Assembly (NCBI GenBank): GCA_945910005.1
Contig: OX246739.1
Coordinates: 5,424,001-5,488,000 of the forward strand
Length of the DNA stretch: 64,000 nucleotides
Direction of reading: 5' to 3'
DNA from: Isoperla grammatica
Lineage: Eukaryota; Arthropoda; Insecta; Plecoptera; Perlodidae
Part shown: piece by piece, positions 12,070 through 24,419 of the stretch
Numbering within the stretch: position 1 is the stretch's first letter
Layout of the letters: each line of letters begins with the position of its first letter
Made by a program: the position numbers and the translations under genes
Notes under the pieces: generated by a model
Seen by the model: the letters and a program-made list of their open reading frames with translations, nothing else
What the model was told of the DNA's origin: nothing
Database searches by the model: none

Positions 12070-14599
12070 GAACAGTGAATAGGCTACATATTAAGGGAGG
12101 TTCTAATGGTACTCGAGTAACTACATTGCCATTAGTATTCCATACTTTCTCTACCTCATGCCAATATAAGCTGGTTGTAACCATACTATTAATCAGTATC
12201 TTTATTATTATTATTCCTTATTTCATAGTTAATAATTCAAGTAAAAAAAAAAAAAAAAAACACAATTAATTATGTGTACTTCTGTTTATGTCAACACACT
12301 GATCATTTTTATATAGGCTTAATGTTTTTGTATTCAAAATGGTTTTCTAGTTCAGACTATTTTTACTTGGATATACTATAGGTAGTGCACTTTTATTGGA
12401 CCTATAATCTGTGTCAAAAATCTGTAATTAGTAGTAACTATGTTAATAAAAAAAAGTAAAAGTACATACTTATGTTAATTGTATTATACTATAATCTTCT
12501 ATTAATGTTGTGAAAATTCTGTTAATACACAAGACTATAGTTCACTTAATATGGGATGTTGAACACATATATAACACTCATAATCATATATAGCAGATGA
12601 AGAACAGATGAGCAGATGAATAGTGCATCATTGCATTATTGCAGTAATCATGATAAATACAAAAATTGTCTTTATCGTGGCATGGCTATGATAAATTTGT
12701 GGGAACAACAACAACTCACTAGATTCATCTGAAAGTGTTTCTATATGTTGTTAGCTGTGTGGGTGTATGTTGAAGGATTTGAATAAATATTAAATACAGA
12801 ACATGTAATGACAAATTAATGAGTGTAAAGTGAAATTTTCACCCTCAGTCCCTCCCTCTTGTTATATGTATGTAGTCTTAAAACATCCATTTCATCAAAG
12901 AAAAGAAAAATAATTCATACACGAAATCATCCACCTGTTCTTGAAGACACTCCAGCAGATACACATCTAGGGGCGCGATAGCGCGCCGGACGAAGCCACG
13001 CGAGCGAGCTTCCACTAGCTTCTCTACTGCACGCCTTGAAGGCCAGACTTAAAACCATAATAGATGGGGAAATCTCAAATTTTCTTTAATCTTTGGGCTT
13101 TACCACGAGACAACCCATTTCAAATTTCATCCCAATTGGACAATGCGTGTGGAAGTTATCAAGATCGTTTAAAAATGTTTTCTTCTTCGCATAGCTAACT
13201 AACACTAATTCCTTGCCTGTCAGTGGCCCCCAAACGAATAAAGTTATAACCACCAATTCCTGTCATCTCCCACAGCATCATCCTACACACAGAAAGTTTA
13301 ATTGGGCAGAACGGTAGCCATTTAACTTCTTCACAGCATTGTCCACCACACACATACACCATGGAATCACCGTGGATTAGGCCACTTACAACCCCCCCCC
13401 ACGCACCACTACACCTTATGACCTTACTTGCATTTAAGATTTAAAAGCCTCGACAACAACCCATATTATATTCAATTATGCTCGCCACTGTGTTTCTTAT
13501 GAAAACGTGCATTTCCTAGAAAAAATTAAATTGAGTCATTCATTGTTCATTTATACACAAAATTTTCAAATGTGTATGATTATTTTAGGGCCCGCCCTCT
13601 AAAACCGAAACCGCTCCGGCTTTGAGGGACACCGAGTTATCTCCACAACGCAAAAATGTACATCTCAGTATTCAGTAATAATAAACGTACAAACAAATTT
13701 ACCAACAAACAGCGCACGAAGATATCAAGAACAGCTTTTGCAGGAATTAAAACGGGTCGGTCGTCGAGCATCTAGTCTGAAGGATAAAATCATTGACTTT
13801 GATACAATCAATAATCATACTGAATTACATAATAATTTGTGTCTGTGACAACTGTTCCTGGAAACATATTTTTATAATTGCATTTCCCCATAACAGACTA
13901 ATACAATCGTCAATCAACTAAAATAATACTTGCCTCAAAACATACCTAACCCATGCGTTCGCCGTTCGTGGTGGTTGTAGCAACAATCGGCGATGGGTTT
14001 TTGAAATCGGGCTCTCCGTTTGGTCACCAATCGCCCTATGGCGAAAGCATCTGCACGGTAGTTTCGGGACACGTACATAGAACTACTTTTGTTCGTTCCA
14101 TCAATGCTTATTTGATGTTCTGGTTCTCCGTCACCGTCCGGTTACAGTCACTAGCGTTTTCGATCTTGGAGGGGAAGGGGGAAGGGCAACGGTCAATTTG
14201 CTAAGTTGTAATATGACTTTCCCCTGCAACTTATTATCGTGTCCCCGATCTGCCCTCCCCCCCCCCTAATTGAGTTTTTATAGCACCGCCGCTGCTCATC
14301 AGCAACCTGGTTATTATGTGACGCATTTTTGTTCCAGTACCGGTATTCATCAATTCTTTATCAAGTCACAAATTCAAAAATTCTCTTACGTGGTTCGCGT
14401 GTCTACGCCATTAGTACGCAAAGCACGTATCTTTTTCTACAATTATTTATTTTTTATAAAATTCACCTGTGCTTGATGTCCCGGGTTCATAGTAAATACA
14501 TTCGCCAAACTTAAAAATGACAACGAAATTAATATTTCGGAAACGGGGAAATGTGTGGCTGCATTGAACTGACGAAACGTGACGTAATGGGATAGAACC

Positions 14600-14671
14600 A
14601 TGGGTAGAGCCGTCCGATATGGCTCGTAGCCTAGTTCCGTAGTCGCGGGTTCGAATCCCACATCACAATGA
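14600..14671 (+). repeat. tRNA-like SINE fragment
   Basis: A GGTAGAGCC-type A-box-like stretch is followed about 45 bases later by a B box, GGTTCGAATCC (14648-14658), flanked by an imperfect T-stem. No 5' partner of the acceptor stem is present, so this looks like the head of a decayed tRNA-derived SINE. Confidence 0.45.
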
Positions 14672-15820
14672 ACGTACTTTTTGTTGTTCGTCATCGTCAG
14701 ATGCTCTCAAATAAGACCAAGAGAAATATTACAAAACGAAGCACATAGTTTTTTGGACAATGTATTGACACATAATATATAAAATACATATTGACATTAG
14801 AACTATCTACTTTGAATAAACTATAAGTTACAAAAACAGTAAGGTAACAGTGTAGTACAGTGAGGATAGGTACCAAAGAGGTACGAAAGTACCAATTGAG
14901 ACTGGAAATTCTCATACCGTCAAGTACAGGTAAAAAATTCCCTACGTGGTCAGGTCAGGTGAAGCAGTGTTCTCTAAAAGATGTTTTCCAGTTCCACAAA
15001 AATCCTAACAGCCGGCGGCTGATGCTTCACCTACCTACTCTACGTTCACAAAATTACAGGTAGCCTTCCCCCCCCCCCCCCCCCCATTAAAATACTGGAA
15101 ATGTGTTCCTACGCACATCGAGCTACGTCACCACAGATCAAGCCAGTTAGGTACTTTTAGTGCTGGCCAAGCGTGTGGGTCACAATATAATATATTCCTC
15201 GTCGGGTTTAGCCACAGCCCAAACCTGTTTGAGCTACGTAGGTACCTACTGAGAAACTACGTGATAATCTTAGCGATAGAGTATACCGAGAAGTGATAGC
15301 GTCGCGTCGTAGCTGCATAGTGAATGTCTGTCTTTGTCGAGTGTTCATGACCATTACAATTACAACACGATATGTAGTTACCTTGACGATGATTGACGGG
15401 AAGTTGTTTAGCATTCTGAAGAGTTCACTTGGTCAACTAGACTGCCTTCATACACCGATCCCGCGGCTAAAGGCACGCACCACTTTATAGTGGGGAATGT
15501 TTATTTTATACACACATATTAATCAATAACATTCTGTTAGCATAGCATGGCACACCTGCCAATGTTGATGGCTTGGAAGAAGATGCGATTTTTATTATTT
15601 CAAACATTACAAATTGTTCCCGCCGTATAATGTCTGTTTCCTGCATAATCAATCACCAGTTCACCCTGAGGTGCACCTTTTCGCAGGTGACAAGCTAACT
15701 AGATTATTATTAGGGTGTGGATGGGAAGAAATGTCGCCGAGGGTTGTAGCTGTATTATAGGACTCAATCCCAGCAATCACCTTGCAAAAAAATCTATAAA
15801 TTCTTCAGTCAGCATTGCTG

Positions 15821-15890
15821 GTGGTCGGAATCAAACTGGTGACCTCCTAGGTGTCCGAGTCTGAGTGCTACCGTCTAGGGATTCACTCAC
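15821..15890 (-). repeat. tRNA-like SINE fragment, minus strand
   Basis: On the minus strand GGTAGCACTCAGACTC is followed by a B-box-like AGTTTGATTCC inside a GGTC...GACC pairing. Spacing fits a tRNA-derived head, but the acceptor stem is lost. Confidence 0.4.
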
Positions 15891-18800
15891 ATATCAACCA
15901 ATGAGATAAAAAGAGTTCTAAACGAGCAGAGCATGAAAGGAAATCGCTTGCAGTGCCTTTTGCCGACCCCTGTCGTAGAGCGACGAGAACTCAAGAGGAA
16001 GCGAAGTGTGGTGTAGAACTGCGGTGACAGGAAGGATGTAAATATCATGGTGGCCGAAACTGTAATATTAACATATAAATGTGACACGACAATAGGTAGC
16101 AGTCATTTGCAGCAACCCGGCATATTGACAGATTTGGGCTATACTATAGGGCTATATACCCAAGTTTGAATGTCCGAGTGAATTGAAAAATGTGTTTGCA
16201 CCATATTTCTGGTTTATTTAGTTTTCAATATGGTATTATTGTACTCTTATCAATTGATTTCATGAAATTGGAAATACATTTTGTAATGGTAAAAACAAAA
16301 TGTGGTACGGTATAAAAAAACAATTTTAGTGATCGCTGTTCACAACGTAGTTTATCGTTTATCTGCAGGTACTGCCCAAAAGCACGACAACTTAGATGGA
16401 ACATCCCATTTTATACATGGAATCTTCTCAGTGGCCGGTATAGCCTTGTCTCTCTCTTATAAACTACACCTGACATGAGGGATTTATGGACATATTATTC
16501 CTATATTCTAGCTCTATTCAGGGATTTGTTTGCTTATGACTGAGCTACATACTAACTTAAAAGCACAGTTCAAAAGATGGGCTATTCCCAAATTTCTTGC
16601 TGGTATCAAAAATGGTTCAACATAATTAAGAATCGCTTTCACATTACAACTAAATTTTCACTCACTTTTTTCCCTAAACATGCATCAAATCGCCAGTACC
16701 AGAAATTATGCCTATCATAGCCTATACAGTTTACTTACAAACTTGCATGAATTCAACCCCCAGACAAAATAAACCCCACCATACAGTAATATGATACATT
16801 TGTTTCGTAATAATTGTTTGATGTTCTATTACGTTTATTATCATTCAGCCTCGACGCTAAAGAATGAGGAAAATGCAATGAAATAATATCCTTGTCGGAC
16901 AAACCGTAACCTTCCTCAAGTCAAGTCCCACCACTATACGGATGGACTCTCCGTGTTCCGTGTGTGCAATATCCCGCCACAACAGCTTTACTGACCACAC
17001 CGATTGCACCAATAGTCCGACTTCAATAATAACATATTAGTGCTCTTTACATAAAACATTCTTTGACTGTGTATGCAATATTCCAAATGTAAATACATAA
17101 AAATAACAACTTTCGATTCAGAAAGATCCATCAGCAATCCCATAAGCTACTTCACAAGTAAAATTAATAGCAAACTTAATCAGCATAAGCACCCAATAAC
17201 TATGTATTTCGATGGTAAAACAGCAGAACCGTTGTGCAGTGGAAAATAATAAAATCGGAACTGTTTATCCCTGCTTATGACACATCAAACAATATTGGCC
17301 GCTTATCTTCCGTCTGTGAATAAATCTAGTATCTATACTACCTCCATCCGGTCCTACCCAAGCTACCAGGGTGATAACGGCCACGGGTTTCCCACATGAG
17401 CGCATGACCAAGTGATTGTGTAATCGAATGTGGACAAACCATTTGCCATTTTGACACTTGTATTCTAGTTGTGGTTCCATGGAACACTGTTTAACCACAG
17501 ATAACTAATTATATACGTCCTGCAATCCGTTATCTGTGCTATAACGGTATAGCTTTTACAAAAAAATAAATATACATGTCCAAGAACGGGATGAGATGTT
17601 TAGTGTCTTTATAACAATGAACATTCTCTTTCCTCCTATTTGGTGTTCTGGAGCTGGAAAAAAACTCTCTTTTAGGCCTACTTTGCTTTTAAACTCCCTG
17701 TGATCTCAATACGTCGTGTACAAAAGTAGTAAATTGTTTGAAAAAATTTGACAAGTGCATCAAGCATCATTTAATTTAGGAAGGAAAAATGTGTAGATAA
17801 AGTCTAACGTTTGAAGAAACTAGAAGTAAAATTGGAAACCTAAAAACTGAGTAGGCCTATGCCAAAATATAGAAACATATTCGACCAGGTAAATTTACCA
17901 CCTATAAACTTAAAATAGGTCTCTAAAGTTTCCTAACCTAAAGAACGCCGTGAAACGTATACAAGTGTAGCCGCTAAAATATAATTTAAAGAAACCATAA
18001 CTTTGAAGTTCTGAAAAGTTTACGACACGTCGTGTAAATATACCCAGCACAACGAGGTTGCGAGATGAGATCGATACAGTGCAGACACCATCGCATGGAG
18101 TGAAGGCTTTCATCATCTCTATTGTTGGCTACCACGCTCACTTATTATTTATTAATTATTGCTATACCTACTCTATGACATTCAAGTAAACTCACAAGAG
18201 ACTTAAGCGAAATAACAACAAGAACAACAGCAACAATTCTGCACAAAAAACAAAGCTTTAAATGTAAAAAGTCAATTGGTGAGTAATAATAATATTAATA
18301 TTTTGTTCATCAAGTTATTTTTCAATCCCTTCTTAGTTATTCTTCTATTATACATTATAAAAACTGAGTACGGGTAGTCTATAGTAAGAATATGTGTTGT
18401 TGTTGTACCATACTTGTACCACTCAAACCTAACAAAAGTAATTTGAGGAACTGGGGTAGTTATAGTTTTAGTATAGATACAGGTATAGATATAGCGAGGA
18501 GCATGAACCATTAATTTTCTTTAAAAAGTAGCTCCAAAGCTGACCCACTCCTTATGGGTACTGGTGCCATAGCACGTTGGAAGTGGAAATAGTGCATACG
18601 GCAGAAAGTACATACGGCAGTATAGAGTGCACCCCATTGCGCACCTCAAGTTACACAATCATGCAAAGTTTACAACCGCAGGTCATCAAACTTGTCGACC
18701 AGGCATGCAGCATTTTACTATTTCCAACAACAAACAAGGTTGCTTTTAATAATGAGCATGCATACCATAATGATCTCAAGTTTGCAAGGTCACCATCGAC

Positions 18801-19998
18801 AACAACATTAAACGCTGCATGATTGGTCGAAGTACAAGCTACATATTATTAATGGTATTATTTCAATCAGTGTTTTGCCTAGACTAACATTTGTGCAAAC
18901 AATAAAACACACAAGTAAATGAAAGCTTTGCTAAAGAACGCCTAGCCTAGTTGTGGTATTGTTTGCTATAATGCATGGAATTTGAGATAGTTATACATTA
19001 TCAAGGTACAACTTTTCTTGTAAAGTCAACGTATAATTGCCTAGTTGTTGCCTGTTGTGAAGTGTTCGTATACATAGGCCTACCGTACAAGCGAAGTGCC
19101 CAGGATGATGCAATATTATTGCTATCCCCGAGTCATTCTTAAGAATAGAATGGTAAAACGAGAATAATAGATTCGCGTACCTTGGTTTGGGGCGTCGAAA
19201 TCTACAGAATCTGGAGATTCCTAAGGAAAGTGGAAGAGGGAAGGTCACTAGCCAAATAACAAAGAAGAAATCATTTGTTTTTTTTGTCTGAAGCAGTGAA
19301 TGAATTAAATTACGTGTATAGCTTAGAACACTGCCAATGATGCAACTTATTGTAAATCGCTTATGTGTAAATGGGAAAAGAGAGTTCAGTTTGCACTCGA
19401 AGTGAAGTACCCCCCCCCCCCCCCCCCAGCCCAACAATCACATACATGATATTAATTTCCAGTTGATGAGTAGTTAGTATGTACAGGAGAGCGGTAGAGA
19501 CGGGAGGGGGGGGGAGGGGTTAATTAGATGATGACATTTCCACGAAGGGGAAGGACTGGATGAGGAAAACTCTTAATAGTGCCTGAGGCGAGATTGTTGC
19601 CACGTATCGTTTCAAGTCACAGGAAAACTTCTTTCTAGTAGAGTTTAGAAAATGTGGGAAAAGAGAAACAATTCGTCCAGAAACTTGCATTGTATAAGCA
19701 GACATTTTGTTAATTATTTTTAAGGAGTGTATTTTAGCTTCTAGATTGGATTTATCATTTTATATTTTCCTGTGTGGTAATATACATCATCCTCGGTGGG
19801 GATGACAGTTAAATCATGGGGTTGTTAGTATTATAAGGCCACGGGAAAATCAGCCCTCGTCCACCACCTGAGGTTTATCACAGTCATGTTCATTAAACCC
19901 CCCCACCACCCCGTCCTGGTAAACAGCGGGCTTCACCGATCAATGAGGAAACTTCAAACTCTGTCTCGCGCCCTTCCACACTCGCACGTGTGCACGCT

Positions 19999-20052
19999 GT
20001 ACGTGTGTACGTGTGTACGTGTGTACGTGTGTACGTGTGTACGTGTGTACAC
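19999..20052. repeat. Microsatellite of the octamer GTACGTGT
   Basis: About six uninterrupted copies of an eight-base unit (GTGTACGT in another phase). It is a simple tandem repeat of alternating purine and pyrimidine, so it could adopt left-handed DNA. No gene overlaps it. Confidence 0.95.
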
Positions 20053-20125
20053 CACACCACACTCGAGGGGGTTTATAATGCAACAAAACTAAAAACACAA
20101 GCCCAAAGTAAAATCAATGCAGATG

Positions 20126-20245
20126 CTACCTCGAGAGGCTTTAATTCCATCGGGAGACTGCAGGTTCGATACCCACTACTGGTAATCCTGACTGAATGGT
20201 TTTCACGAGGTTTTCCTCAGTCACAAAGCGAGTGATGGGATTCAG
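20126..20245 (+). repeat. tRNA-derived SINE-like repeat
   Basis: A B-box-like GGTTCGATACCC near 20164 is followed by GAGGTTTTCCTCAGTCAC and GCGAGTGATGGGAT. This order recalls SINE bodies that I associate with arthropod genomes (a TTTTCC...CAC...GGCRAATGCTGGGAT tail). The match is from memory and imperfect. Confidence 0.45.
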
Positions 20246-20653
20246 TCTTACAACAACCCTCGGACATTCATATAAGCATACTCCCCCACATGTATTCGTG
20301 TTCACAGATACTAATAAAAAGTTTCCACAGGCAGATCCACACAAAAAAAACATAGCAACTTTATGCAGGGTATTGTACATATTACGTACTACACACACAC
20401 GTATACATACATAAATATATGATATGATCACATAGGTTTCCAGCTAGAACCAGATTTATGAAATTGTTATGAGCATGTTGTTGCAACTTGCAAGCATACT
20501 CTGTATAGATAACCATGATTGATTGACACTAGTTGAATGAATATGAGAGCTAACTGCCTTGCTAAGCCCAAGTGTAGGCCTATGCCCGTTCTCTTTACCC
20601 CTACGTCCTCAGTTTGGCAAAAAAGCGTACTCCCCTCAGCATTCTCCTTGAAC

Positions 20654-21019
20654 AGTGGCGTAACTAGCACTTGTTTTTTGGGGGGGCGAATACTTTTTAA
20701 ACCAGAATAGATTATTGGTCGGGGTGACCATGTGTAAGAAGTATGAAAAAACAGCAGACTGATAAAGGCTGCTTCTGAGAGCCTGTTCATAGAGAATTAT
20801 TTCTGTAAGATAGGTTGATATTATTTAGACACGAGTTCCTTACAAATATATTATGATATCTATTAAACAGGGATAATTGCATAGCAAATAGTGACATTTC
20901 TCCCGGTCGCAACAGCGGGTGAAACCAATAATAAATTGCATTTTGCCCCCCCATGCCCCTTCTTGACCGAACTAGGGGGGGCGGCGACCCCCCTCGCCCC
21001 CCCGTAGTTACGCCTATGT
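20654..21019. mobile_element. Inverted-repeat element with 8-bp target duplication
   Basis: The ends AGTGGCGTAACTA and TAGTTACGCCTATGT are imperfect inverted repeats, and CCTTGAAC is repeated exactly on both sides (20646-20653 and 21020-21027). Subterminal DNA is G-rich at the left and C-rich at the right, so the element can fold back. It encodes nothing recognisable. The 8-bp duplication fits a hAT-like non-autonomous element, but the terminal bases could belong to another superfamily. Confidence 0.8.
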
Positions 21020-22399
21020 CCTTGAACACTAACTTTAAAGGGTGTATGTATCCGCAGCGTAAATCAAACAAAAGCGAAAAGTTCGCTCGTCTTTTCATGG
21101 GGGGCGAAGTATTTTCGGTATTGGATCGTGGTACGGCGGGAAAAACGAGTGATGGGTACAATTTGGGGGGGGGGGGAGTGATTATGCTATCACCCTCCCC
21201 CTCCCCATGATTGTCCGACCAAAGGTCCACATGGACTGACAAAAACGAGGGTATGGTACTTTTTCACCCCCATTCAACTTTAAAATTGTTTTAGTACAAC
21301 TGCAAGACAATCATTCTGAATTAATAAATGAATTTAGTTTCCGAATACTTGGGAAGAGAATTTCGCAGGAGTTTTCTTTCGCCACCCGGGGTTGGTGCTT
21401 CCACCAGATTATCCATCTTGCTGGGAAGATGTCCAGGGTTGCTCTATACATGTCGTAAGCGGCGACAAAGGAGCTAATGAGCCTGGCGATTAAATAATTG
21501 AATAAAACCCAGGAAAAGTACGGAAAACGTTTAGTCAGGATTACTAGTCAATTAGTGAGAATCGAACTGGGAGATTTATAAAATGCTTTGCGATTTACAG
21601 TTAGTTTTTCTGAGAAGTATTATTGATTTATTTACCTTGACAATAATATCTTAGATCCATTGAGCTGAGAGCTGACTGAGCTATAGCGCAAACATAAATT
21701 TTACAAAATTTTATTCTTGCTTCTATCAGTCTTATTAGGCATTTGTACTGTTACAGTAGCGCCAAAAAAGGTAAAGATACAGAGAAAGCTCGATTTTGTA
21801 CGAGTTGAGCCATCACTCGCTTTGCTCCCTCGTAATCAGACTTGGCGATCTGGTACAAGTACAACCAATCAGGAAGTACCTATTGAAATCAAAACGATCA
21901 AGCACTTGATTTCTTCTGATTGATTACAGAGAGCGAGATATGTACAAATAAATAAGATGAATATAAGTGATTTGATTTTACTAATTGATATTGATTTGGT
22001 ACATATTTGATTTCCTATTGTAATAAAACTATACGACGCTCAGACGCTCGGCAGCTCGGCATGAATCACGTCAATACAATCCCACAGCTCCTTTTTCACA
22101 GGCAGGCAACAATGCCAACACCACTTCTAGGAAGCCGTGCGCTTTATTGTATCACGTGGCTCCAAATTCTCGACCAATCGGAAGTGAGCTCGGTGTTTTT
22201 TATGTGCCAACTTTTCCTCGTTCTTGCGGCAAGGTCACGCGCCAAGCCTGATGACGAAACCAGTGACGTCAGTGTTGGCATGGTTACGTGTGCGACGCTT
22301 GCTGTTGATTGGTTGACGGGATCGAGCGGGGAAACCCTCGTTTCAGGCCCCACAGGCCGATGTGAGTCATCAATGGGTTGTAATCTGCTGACGACCGAG

Positions 22400-23085
22400 C
22401 AGTGTTGCCAATTTAGCGGTTTCGCCGCTAGATCTGGAGGTTTTGAGATTCAATTCGCGGTCAAAAATAAAAATCGCGGCTAGCGGCAAAACCTGGAGGT
22501 GTGTGATTTGCGAACTGGCGGTTAAAACAAAAGTAGCGGAATTGGCGGAATTGTAGGTAAAACTCAATTTTACCTCATAAATGTAAAAAAAAGGCAATCA
22601 TACGCCCATTCATCAACCTCCAAAACAGACGACGAAGCAGATGATATTGTTGCAGATGACAATGATGTTCGGGCAGTTGGAGCATTGATTAAACATGGTT
22701 GGAGGGTTGGAGTAGGCCCTAAGGTAGGAGCCAGAATTAGAATGATTGTGTAATTTTTTAACAATTTATTTAAAAGTGTATTGTTTTATTATATTTTTTA
22801 TTATTGTGGTCATGTTAAAACATTTTTTCCTCTGCATAAGAAGATTGCAATTATTTTGAATACCTAACGTGTGATCAAACAATATTTTCTTTCTTTGAAT
22901 TTAAGGTTTTACGAAGTTGTATGGAAATAAAATCGATAAAAACATTATTTCACCCCTGTGTGGAAAATATTGTATATTTTTTGTTGCTTTGATGACATTT
23001 TGTAAATCTAGCGGTTTGAAGGTGAAATCTGGCGGATATTTAGAAACTTTTAGCGGGCACGTTGCCACAACAGTTGGCAACACTG
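22400..23085. mobile_element. hAT-type element, second copy of the CAGTGTTGCCAA family
   Basis: It begins CAGTGTTGCCAATTTAGCGG, like the element at 9810, and ends AGTTGGCAACACTG. The 8-mer CGACCGAG is duplicated on both sides (22392-22399 and 23086-23093). An internal plus-strand frame near 22610-22752 reads TDDEADDIVADDNDV and may be the tail of a transposase, ending in TAA; there is no catalytic core. Confidence 0.9.
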
Positions 23086-24419
23086 CGACCGAGCTTACCG
23101 CAATGCGATACGAATCCTTGTAGAAATAGTCTGTGAAAGTTGTTCGTCACGGCAAGTCAGATTTTTAACCAGCTCACAAGTGTGTTTTACGAAAGGATAC
23201 GTTTTGGGTAATTATTTACAAATTTACTTATATTCATATTTATTATTTAATATTAATGTAGCTAGTTTCAAGGGGGAACAGTTTAATTTTTTTACTTTTT
23301 TTTATTAATATTTGGTGCTTTAAAAAAACTTTTTCATTGTTTCTGTTAACAATAATAAATAGTAATATGAATTTTGCCATTCATTGACTTAGTTCTATTG
23401 GGTGTTGTGTTACTGCACACCAACTGCACACATTCAAACAGGTGCAGGCAATCTAGTTGATAACGACACGGGGGGGGGGGGGGGGGGCGTATTGGGTGGG
23501 GCTACAACAACTGATGCGGAAAACCCTGTAGCAGTGTAGATCATTCTTACTTCTTAGTGACGTTATTCTTTGAATAGACTGTCTTCGATATCGAAATCAC
23601 TTGATGCATCGATTATTTTACATGAAGCTAATTTGATGGAGCTCAAATGCTTTTGATTTCATAAAAAAAATCTAATTTAAATCTGCTAAAAAATAAAAAT
23701 TTAGTTAAAAAAAAAGCTACCAGATTGGTATTTTTGTGGTAGTAGAGATCCCTCACTAAAGTTTACAATAGTTATTGAATTCTTAGTTTTTAAATTGTAT
23801 AATATATCCTTTTCAAGTGAATGCTTTTGCTCAAAGTTGAGTAAGGGTTTCTACTGGACCTTTCATGTTTTTTTTTGCAGCCGTTATGATCATTGTTGCA
23901 TGAGCAAATTAAATTAATTTGCAAATGAAGTGGTTAGTCACATAATTTGCACTGCACTCATGTTTCCTACCTCTATACCATGTATGCCAACTGGAGTAAA
24001 TAGTATTAAACAATACTGCCCTAAGCCACCCCCCCCCCCCCCCCCCCTTCCTCAAATAGTAAACAAACTATCTGAGTGTACTGTAACCAGCTCAGTGAAC
24101 CTAGCTGAGCACAGTCATGGTGAAGGGTCATGGACAATGTTCCCATTCAGCAATATGCAACCAACATTTTTGTAAATTTCCTATACCAATTTAATACACA
24201 GCTAATTTTATTTATAGTATTTTACCAAATTGTAATTGTGTGCTGCTATATTGACGAACATAAGAAAGGTGATGTTTTCACAATCGATGAAAACATAATA
24301 TGCACATTATAGGTTTTTCTCGTTCTCCTGTGCTTGTTAAAGACGTGTATTATCTAAGAATTTTTAACACTCATTGCTCAAAAAATCCTAATCATACAAT
24401 ATTTTCTTTCACAGGCAAC

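Larger units (their letters stand above)
12070..24414. other. 12-kb stretch with no recognisable gene
   Basis: This holds the 3' UTR of the CYTH gene and then AT-rich DNA up to the ETS gene. Reading frames up to 158 codons occur, but they show no family resemblance, often run through G or C homopolymers, and overlap repeats. Items that can be supported are listed separately: tRNA-like fragments near 14.6, 15.8 and 20.1 kb, an octamer microsatellite near 20.0 kb, and elements at 20654-21019 and 22400-23085. Long C or G runs lie near 15070, 19410, 21165, 23470 and 24030. The non-coding first exon(s) and promoter of the ETS gene probably lie here, but I cannot place them. Confidence 0.6.

Noticed and set aside
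18991..19437. 148-codon minus-strand frame
   Set aside because: It begins in a C homopolymer, has no family resemblance or regular hydrophobic pattern, and no flanking exon with compatible phase was found.
20787..21242. 151-codon minus-strand frame
   Set aside because: It spans the inverted-repeat element at 20654-21019 and several G/C runs; the Pro/Gly content comes from those runs.
22007..22483. 158-codon plus-strand frame
   Set aside because: Its last third lies inside the hAT element that starts at 22400, and the rest resembles no protein family.
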